Source of the DNA: Pomacea canaliculata
Taxonomy: Eukaryota > Mollusca > Gastropoda > Architaenioglossa > Ampullariidae
Reading direction: 5' to 3'
Assembly: GCF_003073045.1 (NCBI RefSeq)
Contig: NC_037602.1
Coordinates: forward strand, 806,001-870,000
DNA: 64,000 bases
In this document: piece by piece, positions 10,324 to 23,760 of the stretch
How the letters are laid out: each line of letters starts with the position of its first letter
How positions within the stretch are numbered: position 1 is the stretch's first letter
Made by a program: the position numbers and the translations under genes
Notes under the pieces: model-generated
Told to the model about the DNA's origin: nothing
What the model saw: only the letters and a program-made list of their open reading frames with translations
The model's database searches: none

Positions 10324-13300
10324 ACACACCAGCTTCCGCCACCCTGACCTCACGTGACTTCTTTGCCGACGAGCTTGACCTCGACAATGTTGTCGACAAC
10401 CGCTTGTACCACACACCTGAGGATGGACTCATACGAGTTGAGCGTGGTGTGTGTGTGTTGGTGCAATAAATTCAGCAGTGTGAATCCTTTCACCAAATCA
10501 TTTCTTGTTTGTAATGAAGATCTGTAAATAAACATTCCACAACCCGTTTGATCCCTTATCCGTGTGTAGACCATTTCAACACTTCTTTCACTGCAGGTTT
10601 ATTCCTGACTTTTAGTAGACACGACACACTACACATGATTGTAATAATCACTCTTTGACACCATGCCAAAGTCAAATATTGTAAGAAAAAAAAATTCACA
10701 CTAATTTGAAACAAATTCATGCTTGACTGATATCTGTGAGCCCATGTAAAACTGGCCATTAATGCCAGCCGGCAGTGACCAAAGGTCAGATACTTCTGTA
10801 ATGGATTGGCCAAGCCTAGTGCTATTTATTCATAATTGCTAAATACAGTTCTAATATTTTCTTTAAGACAGTCAACACGTATACATGTACCTGTCACAAA
10901 TTTGCTGAAAGATGTGTTAAGGTTTACAAAGACATAAAAATACGCTAAGTCTAATCATGATGTGCAACCATTGAATGTTTTTATATTCTTCCTCAGCTAC
11001 AACATTGGTACAAATGTTAAAGTAAGGGCATAAATGTAATGTCCTCCTCTAAAGAATAAATCTGGTTAACTTTCCTCATCTTAAAGTTTATACTGCAGAT
11101 CCTGCTGAGAGAGCCGAGAACTTCTGTGATATTTCATGAATACAGAATCACACAATTTTTCTTGTCGTATTTTGCTTTCTCGGCACTGCTATGGTGGTCA
11201 CATTTCACTAAACATCACTACACTTTATATCTATAAAAGCCAACTGTAAAGGGATTCCCGTCTTTAAATTGTAAAACAAGAACATTTAAATGACACACCC
11301 ACAGTGACTCATAAAGCCCAGCCACATCCTGGTTTCTTTGCAGCTACAAGTGATGAACTCGTTGTTTGAACTAGCTTGCGGGAACTGACGATGTCAGGTC
11401 AAACCTTTGTTCACCTTCAAATGAACTTGAACTGCACGTACTACAGGTGAAAAAATGGATAGAGAAATGTCAAAGGACTGAAGTAACAGAGAAATAAAAA
11501 TTAAAAATAATCTTTAATAGTTTTAATCTGCTTTTCCGTTTTCTATGTGAGCAACATTCCGCACATCACCCAAACACCATTCAAAAATAATCTTGCACAT
11601 ATACCGAGAGCAACTTCTTTTAATTCCTCCGCCAATCTTTTGTAAACAAAACCTGGACATTAAAACCTCTAAAATGCAGAATCCATTCATCACTCACAAA
11701 CTGAAGTGCATCATAAAAGCACAAGTGGGCCCAAGTGTTGCATGCACTTCAATGCAAATATACATATTATCTACATCAGTTACAACAATAATGGAGAGTA
11801 ACAACTGAAACAATGATTGTTGAACATTTCTAACAATTTTGTTTTCGCACAATTCAAGACGTGTAGTTGATATATCTAGATACCTGAAATAGAAAGGTTA
11901 ATATATCAGGTACTTGACGAAGTGGAAGAGGTGAGAGGAAAGGAAAGACAGGTAAAGGCGGACTACTCCAGAAAACAAAAGGAGAGAGATATTGTATGTT
12001 ACAAGGGGGTTACAGGTGGAGCATCTTCTGTCCTGCTCAGTGCAAACTAATCTACAAATATACTTTTCATTAAACTGGTCAAACTGACCATGTACCTCAG
12101 CCTTTTCTCTGCCCTTTCTCCCTTAATATATGCCCCAGCAGAATCATAAGCCTTCTTGGTGAAGTCACTTCAAGTCACACTTGGAGAAAAATCCAGATAC
12201 TAAATCAATGTTTCTTGATTATTATAGTTTGATGCTACATTATGCATTAATTAAATAAAAATAAATTTAAAAGAAAAGAAAACATGAAGAAAGGCTTCAT
12301 TCTTAAATGCTTTAAAGAAAGAAAAAATACTTTGAATACTCCGACTAAAATGTTTGCAGGTTCACATCCTGATCGTTGAAACAGCTTCATCAAAAATAAA
12401 TATTTCATTAAATAACCAACTGCTCTGTAAGTGACAAACCAAGTTGGCAACAAAACGTTTTACAAAATCTTCCATTCACTCCACTGCTGTAACACAACTA
12501 TTAGCACATACATTTTCACAGAGAGGAGAGAGAAGAATCAATGACTATAGCTTGTACAACTGTCACATAGTAACAGGTGCACATTACTCAAAGACAGGCA
12601 AAAGATTAATGAATGCAGTCTAAAATCAGACTAATCCAAGTCAATACACTTTTTAGAAAGAACATATTACAACAAAAAAAAAATCTACAAAGTACCAAAC
12701 ACAAGGACTATGAAACAAACAAAATAAATTTATTGTTTATATATAGACATTAATAAACAAACGAATAATGAAACCAGTTTATCAAATATAAATGGTGAAC
12801 ATCATGATCTTTAAAGTAAAATGCCCATATAAAGAAAGGCTTACTATCATTTTATTCAAATATTAATTTTAAAAAATTCAAATAACTACCAACATCTCAA
12901 AAATATAACAGGTACTGTTGGTTTACAAAAAGATTTTTAAAAAATGCTAAAACAAGTGGGAGCATGATTGAGAAACAATGAAAGGAAGACACACACAATG
13001 CTTAGTTAATTGCAGATTTTGGACATTTAATGCACCAATGCAAATTTGCTTTTAAAAATAGACTTAAAGTAAGGCATGAGTCCATCTTCATCATATTAGG
13101 GTAGAACTTCCACACACATATATATACATGCATACAACCACGACCACACCTCAAACACATACTGTAGTTTTAAACATCTTAAAACAATGCAGATCAAATC
13201 TGGTGAAACCTTGATTTGAATATTATTAAATAGAACTGCAACATCTCTCAAAACCAAAACAGCAAACTTTAGAACTGAAATATAGTGATATTGCTAGAAG

Positions 13301-13480
13301 CCTTGGAATGATTAAGACCATTCTAAGCCTCTGCATTTTCTCATAAATGTCTGCACATGTAGAAGTCTTTAATTGGCCTACAGTGGTGAAACAGGTCTCT
13401 GAAAAACTGTCAGTTGAGATGTTGATCAATGTTAGTATGCTTAATCTTATGCACAGCTGTCCTTGCCCCTAATGACATGG
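10324..13480. other. Spacer plus the 3' UTR of the GLD2-type gene
   Basis: No coding exon was recognised. The sequence is AT-rich, and the part next to 13480 should be the 3' UTR of the minus-strand poly(A) polymerase. Several TTTATT sequences (AATAAA on the minus strand), for example near 12728, could serve as poly(A) signals. No tRNA or other RNA gene was seen. Confidence 0.45.
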
Positions 13481-16400
13481 TTAGAAGGGCTGGCTCAAAA
13501 TTGACTTTGCCTTCCTGGTTTCTTTCAGAGTCCGTGCACTTCGTTTGAAAACATGCATAACTCGCTGGAATATGAATGCATCAAATACTGAACGTGCTGT
13601 GTTGGACCTATCAAAGGGTTCTGGAAAAAAAAAAAAAAACAATAGCAACCATTTGGTGAAGAGCAGTGAACATCTGTTCATGGTTCCTAATAGCACAACC
13701 AACAAAGGATACTACAGTATAAATGTAAATTTAAAAAGTATTAAATACTAATTAAGTATTTAAAACAGAAAATATTAAAATTTAATTTAAATGAAATACC
13801 TGTAACTGAAATAAAAATATTTTATACCTTGGATTCTGATTTAAATGTTTCTGCTACATGTCAGAGTTAAATCTGATAAATAGACAAAATATTCTACCAC
13901 GTTACAGCAAGTAAATCCTTAAAGAAAGACTCTTTTCATTGGTGATTATTAGTAATTTGTTGTGCAAGAAATGCGCTTGTAATGTGGAAGCATTAATCAG
14001 AGGCTTAATGACTGAATTCTAACTTCACATTAATGCCTGGTAGCTAAAAGGTCTTACAGTGTATCGACACATGAATGATGCTTCTTTAAAATTATCAACA
14101 CAAGCTGTTTTTGTCACCAGAATAGTACCTTGTTCTGGTTAATATGTACAGTCATGTGAGGCAGATGTGTCTTAACGCAGTTTTAATAAGAAGTCTGTAT
14201 TTCAATATCTACCTTCGATACAAAGGCATTTCCACTGTGAAGGTTCATCACTATTGTATCTGACTGATTGGATGGGCAATACACCAGCCTCTCTCACGCT
14301 TATCACTTCTTGATCTGGCCTGTACACAGAAGCATATAGCACTTGCCTTTTTTCCAAAGCATTAATAAGATACTGAGTTTAGGAATATACCATATATAAT
14401 TATATATATACTCTATGCTGCAAATGCTAAAGAAAAAAAAAAGGGCACACCCACAGGCACCAATCATGGCTCTTATTCTTTGCTTAGTTCAAAGGCCTGA
14501 ATAAAAAGAGTAAAGCACAGCCCTGTCCAAAGGCAAGAATCAGGAATTGTGTCAAACAGAGGTGGACCTTCATATATAAATTTATGGGTGGGAAGCAGGA
14601 GATAAAAAATAAAACCTCCGTCAGGCAGCTTTGTGATATCTTGCAGGACAATTTAACTGCAGTCATCACCCGCAAAAGATATTGCTGTATAAATTTTTGG
14701 CTTATAGGTGTGGGTGTTTAAATAAATATACTTTTGCAACATTTTAGTTTTCCAGAATTAACCCAAATTGTCATTTTGTCCTTTGCCAGAACTGCTTTAG
14801 CAAGAATTTTGTGCATGTATGCTGATTTAATGTGAACTTGAAAAACAAATATCTTGAGTTTAAAGAGATCAGAGAAGCAACATGGCAGGTCATATAGTTA
14901 CTGGTTATCATGTTTACAAATGCATTTCAGAGCAGAATACAGGTATATTTTTTAAATTTTACCCCGGCAATTTTCTGTTTTTAACAAACGACTGTTTTGG
15001 CAAAATATTACACAGGTGACTTACTTGAAATGAAATGCAAAATACTCAAGAAAACCACAAAAGAGTTTCCCCAAACTATCTCTGTTGGAGGTCTGGACAT
15101 TATGTAATGATTCATCAAGTCTCAGTTTTCGAAGACCAACTTGTGCATTGAATCGTGCCTGCACAGAAAAATTTCATGTTACTCCAATAAGGTTCTAAAA
15201 CAAACCAGCAAACAAAACAAAATCTATCTAAATATGCGTATCCAAAAACTAACATCAGTGATGATGCATTTATTTAAAAACCATTAATTCGGACTAAATG
15301 GCTCCCTGATTTCGAAAATATCTCAAACTTCGCCCACCATAAAATACGACAGTTTTTTAAAAACCTTACACTAAAAGTTATTTTCTTGCATGAGGAGAAT
15401 TTTGAAATTATTAAAAATGTATATAACTGTACTCAAGTACACAAAACTTTTTAAATATTTGTGTAAAACAAAAAGAAAGATGAGAAAAAGGATCGCATGG
15501 CATCCTTTCTTTTCACCATCATCATCCGTAATATATTATGCATGGATTGAGAGCAACTCTTTGTTTTTGCTATTTAGTTATTTAGTAGAGAAGTCTCTCT
15601 ATGTTGAGTCTGAAGCAGAATGTTTCTATTATGGAGGATGAGTCCTTTCTCTTTTCTTATTAAAATGATAATTAGGAAGATGGAGATAATAGAATTATTT
15701 GTATAAACCATGGAACCACTAGTCGTGACTAAGGAATGTAAACCAAACTTTTATTTACTTTTTATGATCACTAATGATTACTTATCAGAGTATTTTTACA
15801 AAGAGGACATGATCATTTTTATGGTGATTTATTTTTTTTAAAGAATATTTATTAAATTTTGAATTCTTTTAGACTGTCAGGATTATCCCTTGTGTAGAAC
15901 TATTATATACAAAGGATATTAAACACTTATTTAAAATATTAGAAAACTTCTAGTATGAGACAGAAGACATTTTCCCTCATGTTACTACATTGATAATTTG
16001 GTAATTATTCCAAAACATCCAAACAACTTTAATCCTGTATATTTCATTTTCTTTCACTTTTCGTTTTACTTTTAATCAATCTTTATTGTCTGTACCAGGC
16101 GTAATCCAAGGCAGAATTTTTTCTTTTGCTCACAAAAATAATTTACACATGTAAACATAATGTAATGTGTGTGTACATATATATACAATATAAACATACA
16201 TACACATATAACGGCATTTAACACACACGCACACCTATACCCTCTCACAACTACACATGAACTTCATCTCGGGATACGATTCTATCGGGGTTCAATAAGG
16301 CACTGTCGATCTTAAAATACATGAGTGATGAAAGTGAAAAATGTTCAATTGAAAAAATGATTCCTATCGGTGCAACACCTTTATCAGTGGTGCTAGCAGA

Positions 16401-19400
16401 AGTAATAAAAACCATGACATCCAAGTTATTCACGCATGCAGTCATCTGCAGGCCCATCAAATCACGATGCTACTAAACAAACATCATCTGGAAAATTATG
16501 ACAGGCTTTAACAGTACAGCCATCAGGAGTCAGTGAGAGCTTTTAGCATTTCTCAAGACGAGATTTTCTTTTAACCTGAAAATGAAAACCCTGTGATCAA
16601 TCAACAGGTCTAGGCCAGCCCAGGGAGACATAATTCTCTTTTTCCCCAATTAGTCAGCCACCGATGACCTGAATATTTGCGACTGGCAGATGCAGATCAT
16701 GACTTTCAACAGTTATAACTTGAAAGTTGTCATTTTTCTTTAACTTGCTGTCAGCAGGGATATGTTTATTACAACTTCACGTTTTCAAAGAAATTTATTG
16801 TGATACAACCCAAATCGAAGTAATGAAGACCATCATCAGAGTTAGCATCTTTAAACAGCAATATCCATAGTAAATGTAACTAAAATTTAAGAAAAATTTG
16901 GTATTCTACAGACAATTGAATGAAATTGAACCTTTTAATGTTTAAATGTATTATCTCAAGGCTTAAAAATTAATTATTCTTTGTGATTGTTATCATTTAG
17001 TAGACCACAGTGAAAATTATTATTTAAAATAAAGTCAAAGATATTTCAATTTGAGTGCTTCCTTCGACTTTTTCTTTTAGTATCATAAGTTTATTTATTT
17101 TCCTTTGGTTTGGTATACAACAAGTGTACTTTTCCAATACATTTGCATCTGAACAACAAGCTTTTTTAACACTCCCAAAAGTAGATGAGCACTCTGAAAC
17201 CTCCAGTTTAGTAAGTGTTAAGAAAGCAGCAAAGGTGAGAAATTTGAAGGATTTGAAAGAAAAATAAATGAACTGATGCAACTGTTTTTTTTTCCTCTTT
17301 CAATTACCCCTTTTTTAAAGTGTCAACAAAAATGTAGACTGACTGAAAATCGAATCGAATATTCTATTGTTTTAGGTCATTGGCCCCTAACAGGAGGGTG
17401 ACATCACAATGACTACATTTCTAGTGCATTTACATAAAGATATGCTGCAACATGTGTATTATATAAATTTTAGAGTGATGTCCCTTTGCCAAACTGGTTC
17501 GAGGGTGACTCCTCTTCCCCACTTTTTCCTATTTGTCCATTGATCTGCATGCAGTTTTGTGTCTAATGTTCACTAGTTCATTTGTTATAATATTTGCAAT
17601 GTTTCTGGATGGATGTCTGTGTCTGCACCACTTTCATCTTTTCCTGGGCAATTTTATTTCTACTGTCACATCTGCACCATCTTGCCATTACTTAGATTTG
17701 AGATCTGTGTATCTGCAGTGCCAACTCCAAACTCTGATTGCCTTCCTGCAGCTGCTTCAGAATGTTGAGCTATCACAGCAAGCTTTGAGTGGAGTACAGG
17801 CCATCTTGCAATGACTGATATCATGTATTTCCGAGAAGTTGAGTGAAATATGCCACTAGACTAATCTGACTGATGCTGATGCTGATGCTGAGAAAGGCCA
17901 ACTTGTTTCTCAGGCCTTTGACCTGACTACTGTATTTATGTCCGCACTTCCCCATGACCTGACTAATGTACATATGTCTTTCTTAAAACTAGTAGCTGGT
18001 AAAGTTTGTAGATTCAAGAGAGTACCAAGAGGATAAAGAGAGACAAAAGTCACGTCAGGCAAATTAGGAACAAAACATTGTGGTTGTTCTAAATCTCCAC
18101 CTGCAAGTCGGCCTCACATCACCTCCCCACCAGAGAATATAGTGAACAGAAGTTAAAGACTGGAGTGCTGGCAGTGAAAGTACTCACTGGATAGAGCTTC
18201 TGAAGAGATGGCAGAACTGGTGGATCACAGCCAACTATTGCAAATAATAAAAATATATGTATCAATCAACATCTTAATAAAACTCAAAGTAAATATTAAA
18301 CTATGTTTATGTTAGTACATTTCTCCTTACAAGCGAACATATATATATATACAGTTCACAGACTAAAACCACAAAAGCAAACAGATGTTTGCTATTTGGT
18401 TAGCAGAAATCAAAGATCAGTAGAATGACATTTAAAAAAAAATCAGTCCCCCTTTATTTTTTTTTATTAAATGCAATGCTATCTTTTTAATGTCCAAGGT
18501 ATAAGAGAAGTGCATGTACCAGCGCTGTTTGTGCATTCGTCATTATCTATTGTTACCTTGTAGATAGTGAATCAGCATCAGGGCCAAAGAGTAGCTGGAA
18601 ATAGTTCGCTTGCGAGCATCGTTGATGTCATGGAAACGTGCCCAGTATTTGATGTACAGCATCAAAGGACCTACCCTTGGGTCAGCTACAAAGACAAGCA
18701 AGAGTTGCCAACTGATAACAGACTTTTTCTGGCACATTGTCTCAACAACTATTTATCACGTTCATATCAAGGGTTAGGGTTAGGTCAACCAGGCCTCACA
18801 TATGCATATGACAGCATAGATAATTCAGTATTGTGTTGCTTCTTAATTCTGTAGCTTTACTTACAAAATAAGACTTGGATTTCTGAAAAAAAAACATTCA
18901 AAAATAGCCAAGGTACAGATTATCTCAATTTCCTAAACCCTGATGGCTAATTAAGAAGCAGGAAGGAAAAAAAAAAGGTTGAATATCATACCCATGCAGT
19001 AATATTTCAAGAGATGTGTGTTACGGATTCCCACACCATTGTTGATGTTGAGATCACACTCTATATTTCTGCAAGATTACATATCACTTTTGTTTGACAT
19101 CCTCAAAATGCTTTTCACTAAGTATCATTGCTTTCTCTTTCCAGTCAGCCAAAGCCATTGATCTGATTTTAAAGTCATCTTAAAAATTTAAGAGAAGATA
19201 GATATATTATATATCCTTAGTAGTCAGCCAATAATACTTACTGAATTAGCTATTGTACATAACTGACTTATGGGTAACTAAAAATCTAAACCCTTAACAT
19301 CCACAAAATGTCAGTTTGGTTGCCAGCATCCCAATCCCAATCAGCATTAAATTTTGTTTGCTTACTTTTTCTTTCAGAGACTGGGGGAGGGAGGGAATTG

Positions 19401-22400
19401 GTGTTTTACACTGAGCCAGCAACTAAGGCCATATTACAGCAAGGCAGCCAGCCCTGTACACAGATGCCACATGCAGAGAAAGAATAGAATGCCCAAGACG
19501 AGAACTAAGCCCAGCACAGCCAATACTCAGTGTATTAGTGACAGACACTAATCATTGCTTCACTGGACCGCTATGAGGCTTTGGGAGAAGCATTGCTTTT
19601 TCTCAGCCCTCAACCTGCTGTTGCTTTTTTTTTTTTTTTAACCTTTCTCTGGATGTGACATCAGGGTTGACTATAAAGGGTTTTTTTTTGGGTAATCTAT
19701 TTTCTTTCCCTGTGAGGGAGGGAGTGTGTGCATGTGAGAACTGCGTTATGGAACTGTCAATGGCAGAAACCAATGATAAATCACGTTGAAGATAAAAGGC
19801 AGTTATACAATGAAATAAAGAGTTGCATAGAGAAGAGAAATATGTGTTATAATGTATTATACATTATAATTTATAATGTTTTATATATTATTAAAAATCA
19901 TTGAATGTTTAACTATATACTAAAATATTGCTCACTTTTTGATGTCGGTGAATTTCAAGATGGGCACTTTGGCTTTGATGACTTGGGAGTACTTTACAAA
20001 TGCTGTAAGTAATTTGAAAAAAAAAGTTGTAATACTGAGAAATATGCAAGGCAGTGGCTTAGACAACAGTTCTTTTTATAATGTTGGATAGAATGCACCA
20101 CCATTCTAATCCTTTCCTCTGTAGGCACTAATCATAGTACATGGTGCGATAAGTGCTTGACTACCACTGTCATAACAAGTTCCACAGAATTAATTACTTT
20201 TTCATACTTTGATCCCTCCACATCCACAAGCTAATGACATAAGGACTACTTACTGCAACATCTGAGTGCATTGTGAATACTGCTGAGGATGTGTACAGCT
20301 TCAAATCTCTGATCAATTGCCTGGAACAGAATTAGATGTCTGTCCTACTGTATTCTGCAATATTTTGCCCTAATTGTCTTGTAATGTCTTGTATGTTTCT
20401 AGTACTTCTTTCGTAACTGATGTTTAAAAAGGAGGATATCACTGAAGAACATGCACTTATGTTTTCAACCTGTCCATCTTTTTTTTTTTAATACTACAGA
20501 ACTATAAATAGTCCATCAGCCAACCAAAAAAAAAAAAAAAAAAAAGCAAAAATGAATGAAAGAAAATCAATATCTTTGAGCCCTTTTATGCAAAAAAGCT
20601 ATTTTCACCTGCATCTCTGTTACATATTGGATGCATCTATCTTGCAGGAATTTATAATAATAATAATGAGGATTTATATAGCGCCTTTCCAAAAAAACCA
20701 ACTTGCTCAGAGCACTTTATATAAATCATAGACTAGATCATACACAACCATGCAGCTATATTCACATATAACAAACATGCTCACTCCTACTACTGATGCT
20801 ACACATATAAAAAGTAAATGTAGACACATGTCATGCATGCTCAGGGTCAGGACAGGGTCACAGTGAAGTCATTCTGAAAAGATGTGTCTTAAGTTTGGAC
20901 TTAAAGGTGGTAAGAGAATCAGAGTGACGAAGGTTGACGGGTAATCTATTCCAAGTTGATTGGGCTTGGTAGGAGAAAGACCATACTTCTTTGTCTTAGT
21001 CAGTGGGACTCGCAGAAGCTTGGTGTCAGAAAATGAGCAAAAGAGGTTGAGTGGGTGTATACATGGGAGCGAGTTCATTGAGGTACAGAGGACCGGTGCC
21101 AGAAACAGCAGAGTAAGTCAAAGTGGAAAGTTTTATATTACTTCATCTTTTTTTGGATGTCTTTATTTGTAAGCTTCTGCATCCCAGTTATGTCTTCCTG
21201 TCAATCTAAAAATCCCCAGTCCCCATTTTGAAGGCAACCAAAGAATACCATATCCTACTGCAAAACTTTACAAATTATTTTACAGTAAGTATAAATAGCT
21301 AGAGTGTAATGTTACATACACTTTCATCTGCATTGATCCTTTAATGCAGGGGTGGGCAATTAATTTTCCCAAGGGGCCGAATGAGAAATTGGGATGGTGT
21401 TCGAGGGCCGGACTAATATAGTTAACTCAGTTTTACCCAATACTGTATATATAGTACATATACTGGCGGCGTGCCAGCGGGCGAGCCGTCAGAGACAGGA
21501 GGCAGGCTGGATCCGGCCTGCAGGCCGCCCCTTGCCCAGGTCTGCTTTAATGCATACTATGTGAATGATACATCAAAGAGAAAGTGTAAGTCACTCCCTC
21601 TCATTCATGATGTGTCATCAACACTGCACTGTAACTTTTAGTTTCTAAGTACATTACCCAGAAACTGTATGCCAAAAGTGTAAAGTCAAACTTAAAAAAA
21701 TGAACAAGACTTGACAAGATTCTTTTTAGAATTACAGATTTAATTACCTTGTCTTGAGACAGCAGAAGACACAGGTCCATGTCACTTGTGCGTGTACCAA
21801 AGCCATTGAGAGAGGAACCAACAATGAACAGTTTGCATCCTAAAAGCCAAGCATCAAGTCGTGTCAATAATGACAGAAAATGAATTATTTAAAAAAGTGA
21901 TCAAAGGGGACATGGAAGGCAGGAGCAGAAAAAAAAATACAAGGGTAGAAAAGGGGGAAAAAAAACCAAGAAGGAAGGATGGAGAAATAAAAAACAAGGA
22001 GATACAAATGTACATTTGGCTTACCTGGAAAAACATCTTTGACTATCGCATACAAACAGTTGCTCAGCATAATTTTATGTTCCAGGTCTTGCTGAGACTG
22101 GTGATTTTGATTGTAATGGTGGACAATGTCCTCTGTAATCTGAAAAACAACAGTTAACATTTAAAACTTTCAGATCTTTGGCAAAGCATATGAAGACCAA
22201 ATTTCAAATACCTTTATTTTCATTTAAATGTGTCTATTGCCAGCAACTTATGCTAAAAGTAAAATTCTTAACTAGGCAGATTTTATAAGGAAATAGTTTT
22301 CACATAGGTTACACAATTTCTTCACATGGAAACAATAAAAAATGATGCTTAAACAACAAATTTTTCCTGTCAGAAATAAGAAATCAATTCCAGGATTATA

Positions 22401-23760
22401 CAGGCAGTCCTTGACTTCCGACGCTGTTCCATTCCTACGTTGCATCATAAACTAATTTTCCCTGTAAGTCGGAAAATACGTACATATTGTACGTCATACT
22501 GTAAGCACTTATCCTATTCTAACACCTATCCTAACACAGTAATTATCAAAAAGTATGAGCCGCGTAACCATGTATTCTTCCACCGTGTACACCAAACACG
22601 AAGTTCGCATTACGACGTTTACAACGCAAAACCTTTTAAATCAAAACAAGGCTTTATACAGTAAATGGGAGATGTGTCGCAACCACGAAACATTCTAACT
22701 CGGGAATGACGTACCCCAAGGACCGCCTGTACTGAGACATGGATATGGTCTACAACACGAGCTTTACTCTCCCTTATAGTCAGACATGGATATGGCATAA
22801 CACAAGATCCTTTCCCTTTTCACTTACGTTATCATACCCATCTCCTGGTTTATAGATGATGACTTTTGAGGTAAGTGGTGCAGGTTGGACAGAAGACGAT
22901 GCCTTGGTCTCACATTCATTTTCTGTCAGTGACTCATGACGCCCTTTCTTGCTGTAGCCAGGCATTTCAGAATCATCCTGACAAGAACCTTTGCGTCTAA
23001 GTAAAAGAAAAAAGCAAAAGTATTACAAGTGCATATATAATCACTTTCTTTAATCTCTTAGTGTCAGACAGCTTGCTAGTCATCATCTTTATCATTTGTT
23101 ACTATAAAAGTTCCCAATACTACTCTGTGAATCAATGGATTGCCATTCATTAATTTTATTTTGGACAGAAATTCAGGACTTCTCCCCCTTCCCCATCAAG
23201 TTCTTCCCCATAGAAAAATAAAAATAAAACAGAAATCACAACTCACTTAACAGTTCTCTGATTAACAAGGTTGCCATTCCATTTTGCTGTCATTTTACTG
23301 CTGAGTTGCTGCCCAGTTGTATATGCCCTCTGATCTTGTGTTTCTATGCTTGATGGTCTGTGTACATAGCTTTGGCCTATAGGAATATACTGATAAATAA
23401 TGCTATCACTGGTGAAGTCTTCAAAACTTGTCCTTTGCCCTTGGTGTACATTGTGTGGATAGTAATCCATTTGTAAGGATGCCTTATAAGCAGTGGAAAA
23501 GGTCTATGCATCATTCCATTTGCAGCATATTTACCAATGTTGGGTACAGATGGAGGCAGAGCATGACTAGATGGTCGCTCTAGAGAAAAGTCTATGCCTC
23601 GAGCAGAATGATGGATCTGGTTGTTCAATGTCAATCGAGCATTATTGTAGGGAAACATTATATGACTGGCTGCCAAAACCACTTGGCTAATATCCTTATG
23701 GTACAGTTCTTTTAAAAAACAAGATGTGGACAACCTCAGCAATGCAGACACAAGATAGTT
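13481..23760 (-). CDS. TENT2: Cytoplasmic poly(A) RNA polymerase, GLD2/TENT2 type
   Basis: This non-canonical poly(A) polymerase extends short A tails on cytoplasmic mRNAs. Exons in order: 23247-about 23760, 22828-22996, 22025-22139, 21748-21839, 20254-20320, 19936-20002, 18992-19068, 18557-18685, 18188-18234, 15025-15158, 14213-14319 and 13481-13620. From 23247 onward every phase agrees. The nucleotidyltransferase signature FIVGSSLNGFGTRTSDMDLC supplies the first two catalytic Asp residues; the third is in ECDLNINN. NINNGVGIRNTHLL, the central domain DINDARKRTISSYSL and the C-terminal EPFDRSNTAR motif are typical of GLD2. No RNA-recognition motif is seen, as expected for GLD2, which relies on partners. 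From the internal ATG at 23468-23470 the product is 455 residues. Upstream coding-like sequence to about 23760 is in another frame (see findings), so the N-terminus is uncertain. Human GLD2 has 484 residues. Confidence 0.9.
15159..18187 (-). other. Largest intron of the GLD2-type gene; nothing else seen
   Basis: Lies between the exons ending at 18188 and beginning at 15158 in minus-strand order. The sequence is AT-rich with scattered A/T homopolymers. No exon, RNA gene or clear transposon boundary was recognised. Confidence 0.6.
20655..21140. repeat. Probable dispersed invertebrate repeat (TATAGCGCC type)
   Basis: Begins with a short ATA/ATG-rich run followed by GATTTATATAGCGCCTTTCC and then AGAGCACTTTATATAAATC. 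I recall this kind of motif pair as common in repeats of marine and freshwater invertebrate genomes. The following 300 bp have overlapping short ORFs on both strands (20869-21078, 20960-21172) with no domain. It lies in the intron between GLD2 exons 20254-20320 and 21748-21839. Ends and class are not defined from this one copy. Confidence 0.45.
21347..21544. mobile_element. Short non-autonomous hAT-like element with 8-bp target-site duplication
   Basis: The 198-bp element starts CAGGGGTGGGCAA and ends TTGCCCAGGTCTG; the ends are inverted repeats with 10 of 13 positions matching. It is flanked on both sides by the identical 8-mer CTTTAATG (21339-21346 and 21545-21552), the duplication length of hAT transposases. 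Internal GGGGCCGAATG-, GAGGGCCGGAC- and GGATCCGGCCTG-like blocks match the usual layout of such elements. No transposase is encoded, so it moved in trans. It lies in a GLD2 intron. Confidence 0.85.
22401..22729. mobile_element. MITE of Tc1/mariner type with TA target site
   Basis: The 329-bp element starts CAGGCAGTCCTTG and ends CAAGGACCGCCTG; these are inverted repeats with one mismatch in 13. It is flanked by TA on both sides (22399-22400 and 22730-22731), the target duplication of the Tc1/mariner superfamily. No transposase ORF is present. It lies in the GLD2 intron between exons 22025-22139 and 22828-22996. Confidence 0.75.

Noticed and set aside
18771..18786. Telomere-like GGGTTAGGGTTAGG
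   Set aside because: Only two units; too short to be an interstitial telomere array.
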